From: DASPXY01 sp038227745
GTDB taxonomy: Bacteria; Planctomycetota; Planctomycetia; Gemmatales; Gemmataceae
DNA: 11,652 bases
Direction of reading: 5' to 3'
Assembly (NCBI GenBank): GCA_038227745.1
Contig: JBBRPS010000285.1
Coordinates: forward strand, 1 to 11,652
Of the stretch, positions 1-6,902 are shown piece by piece. The notes below the pieces were generated by a model that was not told where the DNA came from, searched no databases, and saw nothing but the letters and a program-made list of their open reading frames with translations. Each line of letters opens with the position of its first letter. The first letter of the stretch is position 1. Made by a program: the position numbers and the translations under genes.

Positions 1-388
1 CTTCTTCTACTGCGGAGGTACGCTTCTCGGCGTGTGCCATCCCTGGCCCCTTTCAGGACTTGGGGGGAAAATGGGGTCGCGTTCGCTCAGGACAGTGTAG
101 GACTTCCCCCCGGCAGGTGCAAACCGTGTCGTGCGCCCAGGGCCGGGCAGTGCGGCACACTGGTGTTGACAGGGGGGGCGCTTTCGCGTATTCACCCTCG
201 ACTCCAAGTTGTCCAGAAGAGAACGTGAGGTGGAACGGGGCGGACGTCCCCGTGTGGGGCCTCGTCCCGCACGGTTTCGCTCCCGTCCGGGGGCGAGGGC
301 GGGTTCGGGGGAGCCCTCGGTCCGGCACCGACGCCGGCCCGCCGCCGCGTTTCCGATCTCGTCCCCTTCGACGCGAACGGGTGAAACC
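1..388. other. Intergenic region upstream of the TolC-family gene
   Basis: No convincing gene is visible in this stretch. Several long frames are open on both strands, but they lack ribosome binding sites and recognisable protein sequence, as expected in very GC-rich DNA. The only signal I can support is a sigma70-like promoter at 166-194 reading toward the efflux gene, which would leave an untranslated leader of roughly 190 bases. The extreme left edge (1-60) could hold the end of a neighbour's regulatory region but shows nothing identifiable. Confidence 0.5.
166..194 (+). promoter_or_regulatory. Putative sigma70-like promoter of the TolC-family gene
   Basis: A perfect -35 box TTGACA (166-171) is followed after exactly 17 bases by TATTCA (189-194), a 3/6 match to the -10 consensus. 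It lies about 195 bases before the ATG of the efflux gene and points at it. The optimal spacing and perfect -35 support it; the weak -10 and unknown planctomycete consensus limit confidence. Confidence 0.4.
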
Positions 389-2704
389 ATGAAGCGCTGG
401 AAAGCGGCGACCTGGCTGCTGGCCCTGGGTATGGCCTGCGTGTGCGGCTGTGCGCAGTACTTCATCCGCGAGATCGACTACGACGAGTTCCACCGCCGCA
501 ACGATCTGCCGCGCAACCTGGAGACCAACCCCGCCGCCGGGGAAGGCCCGGTCGTGCCGGGCAACGCGCCGGCGCCGGCCACGGTGAACTACCCGGAACG
601 CAAGCCGCGCTACCTCTCGCTCGACGAGGCCATCGCCATCGCCCTGCAGCAGGGCATGATCGGCATCCAGAGCGTCCGGTCGCCGGGACTGATCGCCGAC
701 GACCTGGTCGCGTTTGCCGGCCCGATCAGCGGCGTGACCGGCTTCGACAACATCCGCGTACTCGCACTGGCGCCGGCCATCACCTCGACCAACATCGACC
801 GCGAGTTGGCGCGCTTCGACGCCCAGTGGACCACGAGCACGAGCTGGACCACCACCGACGAGCCGGTGCAGGGCCTGGCGTCCTTCACGAACGGCCAGGC
901 GGCCAACGTCACCAGCACGCTGGCCAAGCCGCTCGCCACCGGCGGCGTGGTCGGCATCACCGCCAGCAACGACTACCGCCTGCTGGCCAGGCCGCCGAGC
1001 GGCACCTTCTCGGTGCTCAGCCCGTCGTACCAGCCGCGGCTGCTGCTGGGCTTCGAGCAGCCGCTGCTCCGCTTCGGCGGCGTCGACACGAACCAGCTCA
1101 TCCCCTCCTTCCCCGGCAGCAACCTGTTCAGCGGCGTCAACAACCGCCGCGGCGCCGTCGGCGAGGGCATCCTCATCAGCCGCATCCGCGGCGACCAGCA
1201 GCGCGCCGACTTCGAGCGCGCCGTCCACTTCCAGCTCTTGAACGTCGAGACGGCCTACTGGAACCTGTACGGGGCCTATGTCAGCTACTTCGCCATCGAC
1301 CAGGCCCTGAACCTGGCGTACCAGACCTGGAAAGTCGGCAAGGCCCGCTACGAGGAGGGCAAGGACGACATCACCGTCTTCGCCCCGACGCGCGGCCAGT
1401 ATGAGGGGTTCCGCGGCGACCGCCTGGCGGCCCTGGGCGCGGTCCTCGAGGCCGAGCGCAACCTGCGCACCCTGCTGGGCATGCCCGTCGAGGACGGCTG
1501 CCGGCTCGTACCGGTGGACGCGCCGACGCTGGCGCCGTACCAGCCCGACTGGTCGGCCGCCCTGCAGGACTGCCTGAACCTGCGGCCCGAGCTGGTCCTG
1601 GCCCGGGAGGACATCAAGGCGCGCCAGCTCAACCTGATGACGCAGCTGACCTTCCTCAAGCCGGACCTGCGCTTCCAGAGCAGCTACCAGATCGTCGGCC
1701 TCGGCTCGCGGCTGGACGGCAACGGCCAGTTCCTGGACAGCACGAGCACGTGGCGCAGCAACAACGCCCTCCGGTCGCTGGCCTCCGACCACTTCAACGA
1801 CTGGAGCATCGGCCTGACGCTGAACGTGCCGCTGGGCTACCGGGCGGAGGCCGCCTTTGTGCGCCAGGCCCGGCTGCAGCTCGCCCAGAGCTACTACGGA
1901 CTGAAGGAGCAGGAGGTCAAGGCGCAGAACTACCTGGCCAAGCAGTACCGCGTGGTGCAGGAGGCGTACAGGACGATCACGGCGCGGCGGCAGGAGCGCC
2001 TGGCCTACGCCGATGAGCTGGAGGGACGGTTCCGCAAGATCGCGGTCGGCAAGGCCACGGTCGATCGCTTCCTGCTGACCGCCGAGCAGCAGTGGTCCAC
2101 CGCCCTGAGCCAGGAGTACCAGGCGGTGGTGGCGTACAACAACGCCCTGGCGGCGTTCGAGTTCGCCCGCGGCACGATCATGAAGTACAACAACGTGATG
2201 ATCGCCGAGGGGCCGCTGCCGCAGTGCGTCCAGGTGCAGGCGGCGGACCACGAGCGCGAGCGGACGCGGGCCATCGTGCTGCGCGAGCGGGCGCAGGCCC
2301 CGGTGCTCGCCCGGCAGGCACAGCAGTCGGCGGCGGGCCTGCCGCTGTTCCCGACCCACGAGGCGCCGCCGCTGCCGGCCCTGTTCGAGGCGGGGGACCT
2401 GCTGAAGAAGGATCCGAAGCTGGAGATGGCAGCCCAGGCGGGGGAGACCGTCGGGGACAGGTCGAGCCAGACGGCCGCGACGATGCCGGTGCTAAACGTC
2501 GCGCCGGCGCCCGCCGCGCTGACCGTCGCTCCCGTCCCGGGCGCGCAGCCCGAGGCGCCGCTGCCGTTGCCACCGTCCATGCCCGCGAGCCTGCCGCCTG
2601 TTCTCGACCCGCGGGCCCGGCTGGGCGCGGTCGCCTCGGGGCCGGAGACGACACCCGCCGCCGGTCCGAATCGCCCGGCGGCCCTGGGAGGCCCGCTGCC
2701 GTAG
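389..2704 (+). CDS. TolC-family outer-membrane efflux protein, long form with lipoprotein-like N-terminus
   Basis: Predicted 771-residue outer-membrane component of a type I secretion or efflux system, which would form the periplasmic tunnel and barrel with an inner-membrane pump and adaptor. The N-terminus (MKRWKAATWLLALGMACVCGC) is a signal sequence with a plausible lipobox VCGC, lipidated Cys at residue 21. TolC hallmarks follow: YLSLDEAIAIALQQG at 75-89, LLLGFEQPLLRFGG at about 218-231, the helical stretch starting AYWNLYGAY near 289, the RTLLGMPVEDG segment near 365, then the second half from DWSIGLTLNVPLGYR (471) with long coiled-coil helices to about 605. Residues 612-771 are a Pro/Ala-rich tail, which makes it much longer than the usual 430-500 residues. 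The ATG at 389 is chosen because it begins the signal sequence; only a weak GGTGA precedes it. No pump or adaptor gene is in the window, so the substrate is unknown. Confidence 0.9.
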   Translation: MKRWKAATWLLALGMACVCGCAQYFIREIDYDEFHRRNDLPRNLETNPAAGEGPVVPGNAPAPATVNYPERKPRYLSLDEAIAIALQQGMIGIQSVRSPGLIADDLVAFAGPISGVTGFDNIRVLALAPAITSTNIDRELARFDAQWTTSTSWTTTDEPVQGLASFTNGQAANVTSTLAKPLATGGVVGITASNDYRLLARPPSGTFSVLSPSYQPRLLLGFEQPLLRFGGVDTNQLIPSFPGSNLFSGVNNRRGAVGEGILISRIRGDQQRADFERAVHFQLLNVETAYWNLYGAYVSYFAIDQALNLAYQTWKVGKARYEEGKDDITVFAPTRGQYEGFRGDRLAALGAVLEAERNLRTLLGMPVEDGCRLVPVDAPTLAPYQPDWSAALQDCLNLRPELVLAREDIKARQLNLMTQLTFLKPDLRFQSSYQIVGLGSRLDGNGQFLDSTSTWRSNNALRSLASDHFNDWSIGLTLNVPLGYRAEAAFVRQARLQLAQSYYGLKEQEVKAQNYLAKQYRVVQEAYRTITARRQERLAYADELEGRFRKIAVGKATVDRFLLTAEQQWSTALSQEYQAVVAYNNALAAFEFARGTIMKYNNVMIAEGPLPQCVQVQAADHERERTRAIVLRERAQAPVLARQAQQSAAGLPLFPTHEAPPLPALFEAGDLLKKDPKLEMAAQAGETVGDRSSQTAATMPVLNVAPAPAALTVAPVPGAQPEAPLPLPPSMPASLPPVLDPRARLGAVASGPETTPAAGPNRPAALGGPLP

Positions 2705-2793
2705 GAAGGCAGAAGGCAGTAAGCAGGAAGAAGCAAAGCCCACGGGTTGCAACCCGTGGGCTTCTTGGCTGCCTACTGCCTACTGCCTTCTGC
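2705..2793. repeat. Intergenic inverted-repeat element with heptamer flanks and 28-bp palindromic core
   Basis: The core at 2736-2763 is a perfect 28-base palindrome (half-site AAGCCCACGGGTTG). Its flanks are degenerate 7-base tandem repeats, (A/T)AGGCAG-like on the left (2706-2733) and the reverse complement on the right (2764-2793), so the arms beyond the core also pair imperfectly. For example GCAGAAGGCAGT at 2709-2720 matches the complement of the right-hand end. The element starts directly after the efflux stop codon and ends just before a promoter-like TTGACA. It may serve as a terminator or RNA-stabilising hairpin, or be a dispersed non-coding repeat of REP/MITE type; the window contains only one copy. 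Confidence 0.8.
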
Positions 2794-2801
2794 AAGCCCG
2801 C

Positions 2802-2830
2802 TTGACACATCCCCTCCCTGCCAGTAGTTT
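2802..2830 (+). promoter_or_regulatory. Putative sigma70-like promoter of the mechanosensitive channel gene
   Basis: A perfect TTGACA (2802-2807), 17 bases, then TAGTTT (2825-2830; 3/6 to consensus). It lies between the palindromic repeat element and the strong ribosome binding site at 2905-2911 and would give a leader of roughly 80 bases. The -10 box is weak. Confidence 0.4.
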
Positions 2831-2918
2831 CACGACCCGCCGACGGCGCGCCGTCGCGGTTCCACCTCTCGACGCGGACGGGCGCCGCCACCGCGCATCT
2901 CTTCAGGAGGGCCTGCCG

Positions 2919-4523
2919 GTGTCTTTCTCCCATCTCGCCCAGCTGTTCGCCGACGACCGTCTCGCCGCCAACCTGATCGCCGTCTTCGCTGCCGTGCTGG
3001 CGCTGTGCGTCATCTCGGCGACACTCCGCTTCCTGCTCGCCCACACCGGCAACCGGCTGACGCGCTGGGCGGGGCTGGAGAAACTGGAGGCCCTGACGAA
3101 GGAGGCGACGCGGCACGGCCACACGCTCCTGTTCTGGCTGACCGCCACCGGCGTCGTCCTCTTCGCCGCGACCGGCCTCGCCTACCACGCGCTCGGCCGC
3201 GACGCGCGCCGCGATGCGGGCGACTGGCTCCACCACCGCACCGCCGAGGACTTCCTGCAGATCGGCCTGGCCATCGTGGGCCTCATCGGCCTGGTCGTCG
3301 CCACCTGGGTCGTGCTGCGGCTGCTGCGCCGCGCGCTGCCCCTCACGGAAAACTACCTCACGACCCACCTCCGGCGCAAGGGCAACGAGGAGAGCCTGAA
3401 GCGCTGGTTCTCCCTCCTGGAGGGCTTCACGTTCACAGCGGCGCGGCTGGGGTCGCTGGGCCTCGCGCTGCACCTCGTCGGTTTGGGGCACTTCGCCGAC
3501 GCCACGGTCGGCTTCCTGCTGCGGGTGCTGACGATCCTGTCGGTGGCGCGGCTGCTGACGCTGGCGTGCCGGACGCTGTCGCAGACGGTCACGGACTACG
3601 GCGACCGCCACTTCAAACAGACGTCGCTGCGGCGCTACTGGGAGCGGGTGACGCGGCTGTTCCCGTGCGGCGAGCGCTGCTTCGACGCGGCGGTGTACAT
3701 CAGCGCGGCGTCGCTGTGCGTGTACGAGCTGCACTTCATCGCGATGGTCGCCGACTTCGGGCCGCGGGTGGTGCAGTGCATCGGCATCTTCTTCTGCAGC
3801 CGCGTGGTGATCGAGCTGCTGCACGTGCTGCTGCACGAGGCGTTCGGCATGTACCGCGAGGACGGCCCGCTCGACCAGAAGGGCCGGACGCTGGTGCCGC
3901 TGCTGCACTCGGTGTGCCAGTACGTGATCTACTTCGGCTCGGTGGTGCTGATGCTCGGCGTGCTGGGCGTGGACACGCGGCCGATCATGGCGGGGGCCGG
4001 CATCCTCGGCCTGGCGGTCGGCCTCGGGGCGCAGAGCCTGGTGACCGACGTGGTCTCGGGCTTCTTCATCTTCTTCGAGAACCAGTTCCTGGTCGGCGAC
4101 TACGTGAAGATCGGCGAGGCGGCCGGCACCGTCGAGGAGGTGGGGATGCGCGTGACGAAGATCCGCGACGGCCAGGGCAAGCTGCACATCATCCCGAACG
4201 GCCAGATCAAGGGCGTGGTCACCTACTCGGCGGGCTACGTGAACGCGGTGGTGGACTACCCGCTGCCGGCCGGCAGCGACATCGAGGCGGTGTTCCGGGC
4301 GATGCGGGCGGCGGGCGACCGGCTGCGGCAGGCCCACCAGGAGGTCCTCGCCGACACGGAGATCCACGGCATCGTCGATCTCAAGGGATCGGAGATGACG
4401 GTGCGGGCGGTGACGAAGGTGCAGCCGGGCACGCACGGCATCATTCAGAACGAATACCGGCGGTTCCTCAAGCAAGTGCTGGACGAGGCTCGCGCCGTCG
4501 AGGGGCCGCGGCTGGCCGCGTGA
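2919..4523 (+). CDS. MscS-family mechanosensitive ion channel
   Basis: Predicted 534-residue inner-membrane channel that opens under membrane tension to release small solutes during hypo-osmotic shock. The N-terminal part has several hydrophobic segments (LIAVFAAVLALCVISATLRF near 14-35, then others near 67-90, 110-135, 165-210, 260-310). The pore-lining helix, rich in Ala and Gly, is MAGAGILGLAVGLGAQ at 357-372, followed by the MscS beta domain FFENQFLVGDYVKIG (about 389-403) and IPNGQI (425-430). A GTG start at 2919 is preferred because AGGAGGG lies 8 bases upstream; an in-frame TTG at 2802 would add 39 basic, non-membrane residues and coincides with a -35 box. It is longer than E. coli MscS (286 residues) because of the extra N-terminal membrane helices, as in the larger MscS-like channels. 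It follows the efflux gene in the same direction but is probably transcribed separately. Confidence 0.92.
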   Translation: MSFSHLAQLFADDRLAANLIAVFAAVLALCVISATLRFLLAHTGNRLTRWAGLEKLEALTKEATRHGHTLLFWLTATGVVLFAATGLAYHALGRDARRDAGDWLHHRTAEDFLQIGLAIVGLIGLVVATWVVLRLLRRALPLTENYLTTHLRRKGNEESLKRWFSLLEGFTFTAARLGSLGLALHLVGLGHFADATVGFLLRVLTILSVARLLTLACRTLSQTVTDYGDRHFKQTSLRRYWERVTRLFPCGERCFDAAVYISAASLCVYELHFIAMVADFGPRVVQCIGIFFCSRVVIELLHVLLHEAFGMYREDGPLDQKGRTLVPLLHSVCQYVIYFGSVVLMLGVLGVDTRPIMAGAGILGLAVGLGAQSLVTDVVSGFFIFFENQFLVGDYVKIGEAAGTVEEVGMRVTKIRDGQGKLHIIPNGQIKGVVTYSAGYVNAVVDYPLPAGSDIEAVFRAMRAAGDRLRQAHQEVLADTEIHGIVDLKGSEMTVRAVTKVQPGTHGIIQNEYRRFLKQVLDEARAVEGPRLAA

Positions 4524-4544
4524 GCCACCTCGCTCAACCGCGTC

Positions 4545-4572
4545 TTGATCGGGGCCGATAACCGGGTAAACT
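4545..4572 (+). promoter_or_regulatory. Putative promoter of the nucleotidyltransferase two-gene unit
   Basis: TTGATC (4545-4550; 4/6) and TAAACT (4567-4572; 4/6) with a 16-base spacer, placed between the channel stop codon and the structured leader of the next gene. Start of transcription would be near 4580, just where the leader's first G-rich arm begins. Confidence 0.35.
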
Positions 4573-4579
4573 GCAAACG

Positions 4580-4619
4580 GGAGGAGGGTGCGTACTCCTC
4601 CTCGATCCGCGAGGAGGAG
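4580..4619 (+). promoter_or_regulatory. Leader able to form two exclusive hairpins over the ribosome binding site
   Basis: Three segments compete. GGAGGAG (4580-4586) can pair with CTCCTCC (4595-4601). Alternatively CTCCTCCTCG (4595-4604) pairs perfectly over 10 bases with CGAGGAGGAG (4610-4619), loop ATCCG. The last segment contains the Shine-Dalgarno sequence for the ATG at 4625, so the second fold would hide the site and the first would free it. That geometry resembles a translational switch. The pairing is directly visible; a regulatory role is inference, since GA-rich ribosome sites can pair with nearby CT-rich tracts by chance. Confidence 0.45.
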
Positions 4620-4624
4620 ACGCG

Positions 4625-4897
4625 ATGTCTGGAACTGCAACCCCGACGCCGACGATCCCAACTGCGGACGCTCGGGATGAGGGGCTGGAGCTGGCCAACC
4701 AACTCTACCGCGAGTTCCACACGCGGTGCTTCTGGCACTCCCCGCGCGATCTGGTCATCACCGAGGATCTGCTCCCATTTGTGATGAAGGGTTTGCGCGC
4801 CAACGGCGGGCGCCGTGGCTTTATCCTGTCCGGGAAACTCCGGCGCCAGGGATCGACCTCTCAGACCTCCGAGCGCGAGATTCCGGAATGCCCCTGA
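4625..4897 (+). CDS. Small protein of unknown function, upstream partner of the nucleotidyltransferase
   Basis: A 90-residue protein I cannot assign to a named family. It has a disordered Thr/Pro-rich start (1-14), a helix-like ELANQLYREFHTRCFWHSPRD (22-42), a compact middle VITEDLLPFVMKGLRANGGRRGFILSGKL (44-72) and a polar tail. No membrane segment or signal peptide is seen. The ATG has a strong purine-rich Shine-Dalgarno (GAGGAGGAG, 4611-4619) that can be masked by the leader hairpin. The gene overlaps the nucleotidyltransferase start by 10 bases (4888-4897), so the two are translated together. In AbiE-type pairs the upstream gene is the antitoxin, but AbiEi is about twice this size with a winged helix not visible here. 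An antitoxin or regulatory role is therefore inference from position only. Confidence 0.75.
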   Translation: MSGTATPTPTIPTADARDEGLELANQLYREFHTRCFWHSPRDLVITEDLLPFVMKGLRANGGRRGFILSGKLRRQGSTSQTSEREIPECP

Positions 4898-5676
4898 CCA
4901 CCTTCCAGAGGGCAGTCGCCCGTCTCCTCGCAGCGAATCGTAGCCCCGAGAGCCACATCGCCGGGGGGGCCGTCATCAATCGCGGGGAAGCCAGTCTCCG
5001 CTTTTCCAACGACCTCGATATCTTCCATGACGTGGCCGCGAGCGTTGCTGCCTCCGCAGAGACCGACGCGCAGACCCTCCAGGGCGCAGGTTACTCCGTC
5101 GAGTGGGCGCTCCACAAGGAAGGGATAGTCAAGGCGGAGGTGAGCCGCGGACAGGACCGTCTTCGGCTCGACTGGACGAACGACTCCGCCTTCCGCTTCT
5201 TCCCGGTGCAGCCGGACGAGGACTTCGGGTACTGCCTGCACCCGGCCGACCTGGCCACGAACAAGGTCCTGGCATTCGCCGGCCGGACCGAAATCCGTGA
5301 CTTCCTCGACATCCTCTTCATCGACCAGACCTACCTCAGCCTGGGTGCCGTCCTGTGGGCGGCTTGCGGCAAGGACGCGGGCTTCACTCCCCCCCTGCTC
5401 CTCGATCAGGCGAACCGGCATAGCCGCTTCCAGGAGAGCGACCTGAAGAGCGAGAACCTCGCCCGTCCCGTCGATCTCCGGGAACTGAAAAAGCAGTGGC
5501 TCACCGCCCGCGAACGGGCGGTGAGACTTGTTGAGCGACTGCCCGAAGAGGAACTGGGCTGTCTCTACCTCGGTCAGGACAACCAGCCGCGCACGCCCGA
5601 CCCCGACAGCCCGGACTTTCCCAGGCTGCAGCGCCACTTCGGCAGTATCCGCGGGGCGTGGCCGAAGATCTCCTGA
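4888..5676 (+). CDS. AbiEii-like nucleotidyltransferase (possible toxin of a toxin-antitoxin-like pair)
   Basis: A 262-residue protein with the pattern of the AbiEii/MNT-like nucleotidyltransferase group, whose members transfer nucleotides to a substrate such as tRNA. Visible motifs are GG at 26-27, R38-F-S-N-D42-L-D44-I-F (the catalytic S-x-D-x-D box), a possible third acidic residue at D95 (RLRLDW), K126 in LATNKVLAFAGR, and RDFLDILFI (137-145), typical of the helical part of these enzymes. The C-terminal 90 residues are charged and helical. The ATG at 4888 overlaps the preceding gene and has no ribosome site of its own, suggesting translational coupling; upstream in-frame codons look like antisense noise. 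The catalytic residues are intact, so it should be active. Function as an abortive-infection or toxin component is inference from the family. A housekeeping or resistance-type nucleotidyltransferase is the alternative. Confidence 0.8.
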   Translation: MPLTTFQRAVARLLAANRSPESHIAGGAVINRGEASLRFSNDLDIFHDVAASVAASAETDAQTLQGAGYSVEWALHKEGIVKAEVSRGQDRLRLDWTNDSAFRFFPVQPDEDFGYCLHPADLATNKVLAFAGRTEIRDFLDILFIDQTYLSLGAVLWAACGKDAGFTPPLLLDQANRHSRFQESDLKSENLARPVDLRELKKQWLTARERAVRLVERLPEEELGCLYLGQDNQPRTPDPDSPDFPRLQRHFGSIRGAWPKIS

Positions 5677-5761
5677 GCGTGTCCACAGGCACGGCTGCTC
5701 GTCCCCACGACGCCCCCGAAGAACTTGCCACCCCCCGACCCGCGCGGCGGCGCGCAGGCGC

Positions 5762-5790
5762 TTGCAACCGGGCAGAGAGGCCTCTATACT
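5762..5790 (+). promoter_or_regulatory. Putative promoter of the dispanin-DUF2752 genes
   Basis: TTGCAA (5762-5767; 4/6) and TATACT (5785-5790; 5/6) separated by exactly 17 bases, in a 225-base non-coding gap, reading toward the gene at 5902. A leader of about 105 bases would follow. This is one of the better promoter matches in the window. Confidence 0.6.
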
Positions 5791-5901
5791 GTCGCGGCGG
5801 GAGGACCACCTGGAAAAGGCGGACGCACTCGATCAGCTGGGCCGGCAGCGGCAGGAAGCCCCACGGCGGCCTGATACCCTCACTCGCGAAGGAGGCCGTG
5901 C

Positions 5902-6255
5902 ATGGCCCGTGGACCGGATGACTATGGTGATGAGCGGTTCCGTGATCGGGATGATGATTACGGCCGGGAGTACGGTGACATCCGTCGCCGCCGCCCGCCT
6001 TACATCAACAACTACCTCGTCCCCGCCATCCTCTGCACGCTGTTCTGCTGTCTGCCGTTCGGGATCGTCGCGATCGTCCAGGCCGCCCAGGTGAACGGGA
6101 AACTCGCCGCGGGCGATTACCAGGGCGCGGAGGCGTCGGCCAATCAGGCCAAGACCTGGTGCGCGGTTTCGTTCGGGCTGGGACTGGTGGGGGGCCTCAT
6201 TTATTTCGCGGTCATGATGGCCGGGGCGGGGGCAGGCGGGGGAGCGTTCCGTTGA
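5902..6255 (+). CDS. CD225/dispanin-family membrane protein
   Basis: A 117-residue small membrane protein of the CD225 (dispanin) family, the family that includes eukaryotic interferon-induced transmembrane proteins. It has a charged N-terminus rich in Asp, Arg and Tyr (1-37). The first membrane segment, YLVPAILCTLFCCLPFGIVA (38-57), contains the typical CC-x-P-F/L-G pattern. A loop with the diagnostic V-N-G-K-L-A-A-G-D-Y-x-G-A (64-76) and AKTWCAVS (83-90) follows, then a second membrane segment (about 90-108) and a Gly-rich end. AAGGAGG at 5889-5895 sits 6 bases before the ATG, confirming the start. In bacteria the function is unknown; membrane curvature or partition roles are extrapolated from the animal proteins. 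A DUF2752 gene follows after 73 bases and is probably in the same transcript. Confidence 0.85.
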   Translation: MARGPDDYGDERFRDRDDDYGREYGDIRRRRPPYINNYLVPAILCTLFCCLPFGIVAIVQAAQVNGKLAAGDYQGAEASANQAKTWCAVSFGLGLVGGLIYFAVMMAGAGAGGGAFR

Positions 6256-6328
6256 GCGGCGTCCGGTTTTTCTCCGGCCGGGGAGAGGTTTCCTGGCCGG
6301 CGCTCGTTTCCTCACCACGAGTGCGCGG

Positions 6329-6736
6329 ATGCGTTCCTTGCTCCTGCTGACGGCAGTCGCGCTCCTGGCCGGAGGGGCCGCCCTGTTGTACTGGGTGCCG
6401 CCGACGCCCGGCGGCATCTACCCGCGCTGCCTGTTCCGTTCCCTGACCGGGCTGCATTGCCCCGGGTGCGGCTCGACCCGCTGTCTGCACGCCCTGCTGC
6501 ACGGCGACCTGCGGCAGGCGGCCGCGTACAACGTACTCCTCGTCCTCGCCCTGCCCTTCCTCGCCGCCTGCGGCGTGCGCTTCCTGTGGTACAGGGGCAG
6601 GCCGCGCACCGCCCCCGGCCGGCGACTGCCCGCCTGGGCCATCCGCGTCCTCTTCGGCGTCGTGGTCGCCTACTGGATCCTGCGGAACATCGACTGCCCC
6701 CCGTTCCACCTCCTGGCGCCGCACGTACTGCCGTGA
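6329..6736 (+). CDS. DUF2752 family membrane protein
   Basis: A 135-residue protein with the family signature: a hydrophobic N-terminal segment (3-22), then YPRCLFRSLTGLHCPGCGST (31-50) running into RCLHALLHGDLRQAAAYN (51-68), i.e. P-x-C, TG-x-x-CPGCG-x-TR and LLHGD-x-x-x-A-x-x-N. These are followed by two more hydrophobic stretches (69-87 and 104-118). Family members are small predicted membrane proteins of unknown biochemical function; the conserved cysteines suggest metal binding or disulphide formation, which is inference. The ATG at 6329 starts the first hydrophobic segment; no clear ribosome site precedes it, so translation may depend on the upstream dispanin gene. A short inverted repeat (TCTCC/GGAGA, 6271-6286) lies in the gap. 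Confidence 0.85.
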   Translation: MRSLLLLTAVALLAGGAALLYWVPPTPGGIYPRCLFRSLTGLHCPGCGSTRCLHALLHGDLRQAAAYNVLLVLALPFLAACGVRFLWYRGRPRTAPGRRLPAWAIRVLFGVVVAYWILRNIDCPPFHLLAPHVLP

Positions 6737-6829
6737 ACGGGCATTCCGCGGCGCGAGAGTTCGACAGGGAGAGCTTCGTTGCCGACGATCGGCGAACCGC
6801 GTCCCCGGTGCCCGAACGGGAGGTCAGCC

Positions 6830-6856
6830 ATGCCGCGTGCGAAGAAGTCGCCCTGA
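6830..6856 (+). CDS. Possible 8-codon leader peptide or gene remnant (MPRAKKSP)
   Basis: In the 166-base gap before the LamG gene, GGGAGG (6818-6823) lies 6 bases before an ATG that opens only eight codons, ending in TGA at 6854-6856. The ribosome site is as good as that of any gene here, which is odd for chance. It could be a leader peptide for the gene starting at 6903, or the start of a gene lost by deletion. There is no further evidence for translation. Confidence 0.25.
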   Translation: MPRAKKSP

Positions 6857-6902
6857 CGGGTCCGCCTCCTCCGCGTTCTCTTTCTTCAAGAGGGCCGCTC
6901 CC

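Noticed and set aside
53..2359. Long open frame antisense to the efflux gene
   Set aside because: It mirrors the codons of the TolC-family gene; its translation is low-complexity Arg/Ala/Leu/Val-rich with no domain, as expected opposite a GC-rich gene.
2802..2918. TTG start giving a 39-residue longer channel protein
   Set aside because: No ribosome site, basic non-membrane extension, and overlap with a -35 box; the GTG at 2919 has an excellent AGGAGGG.
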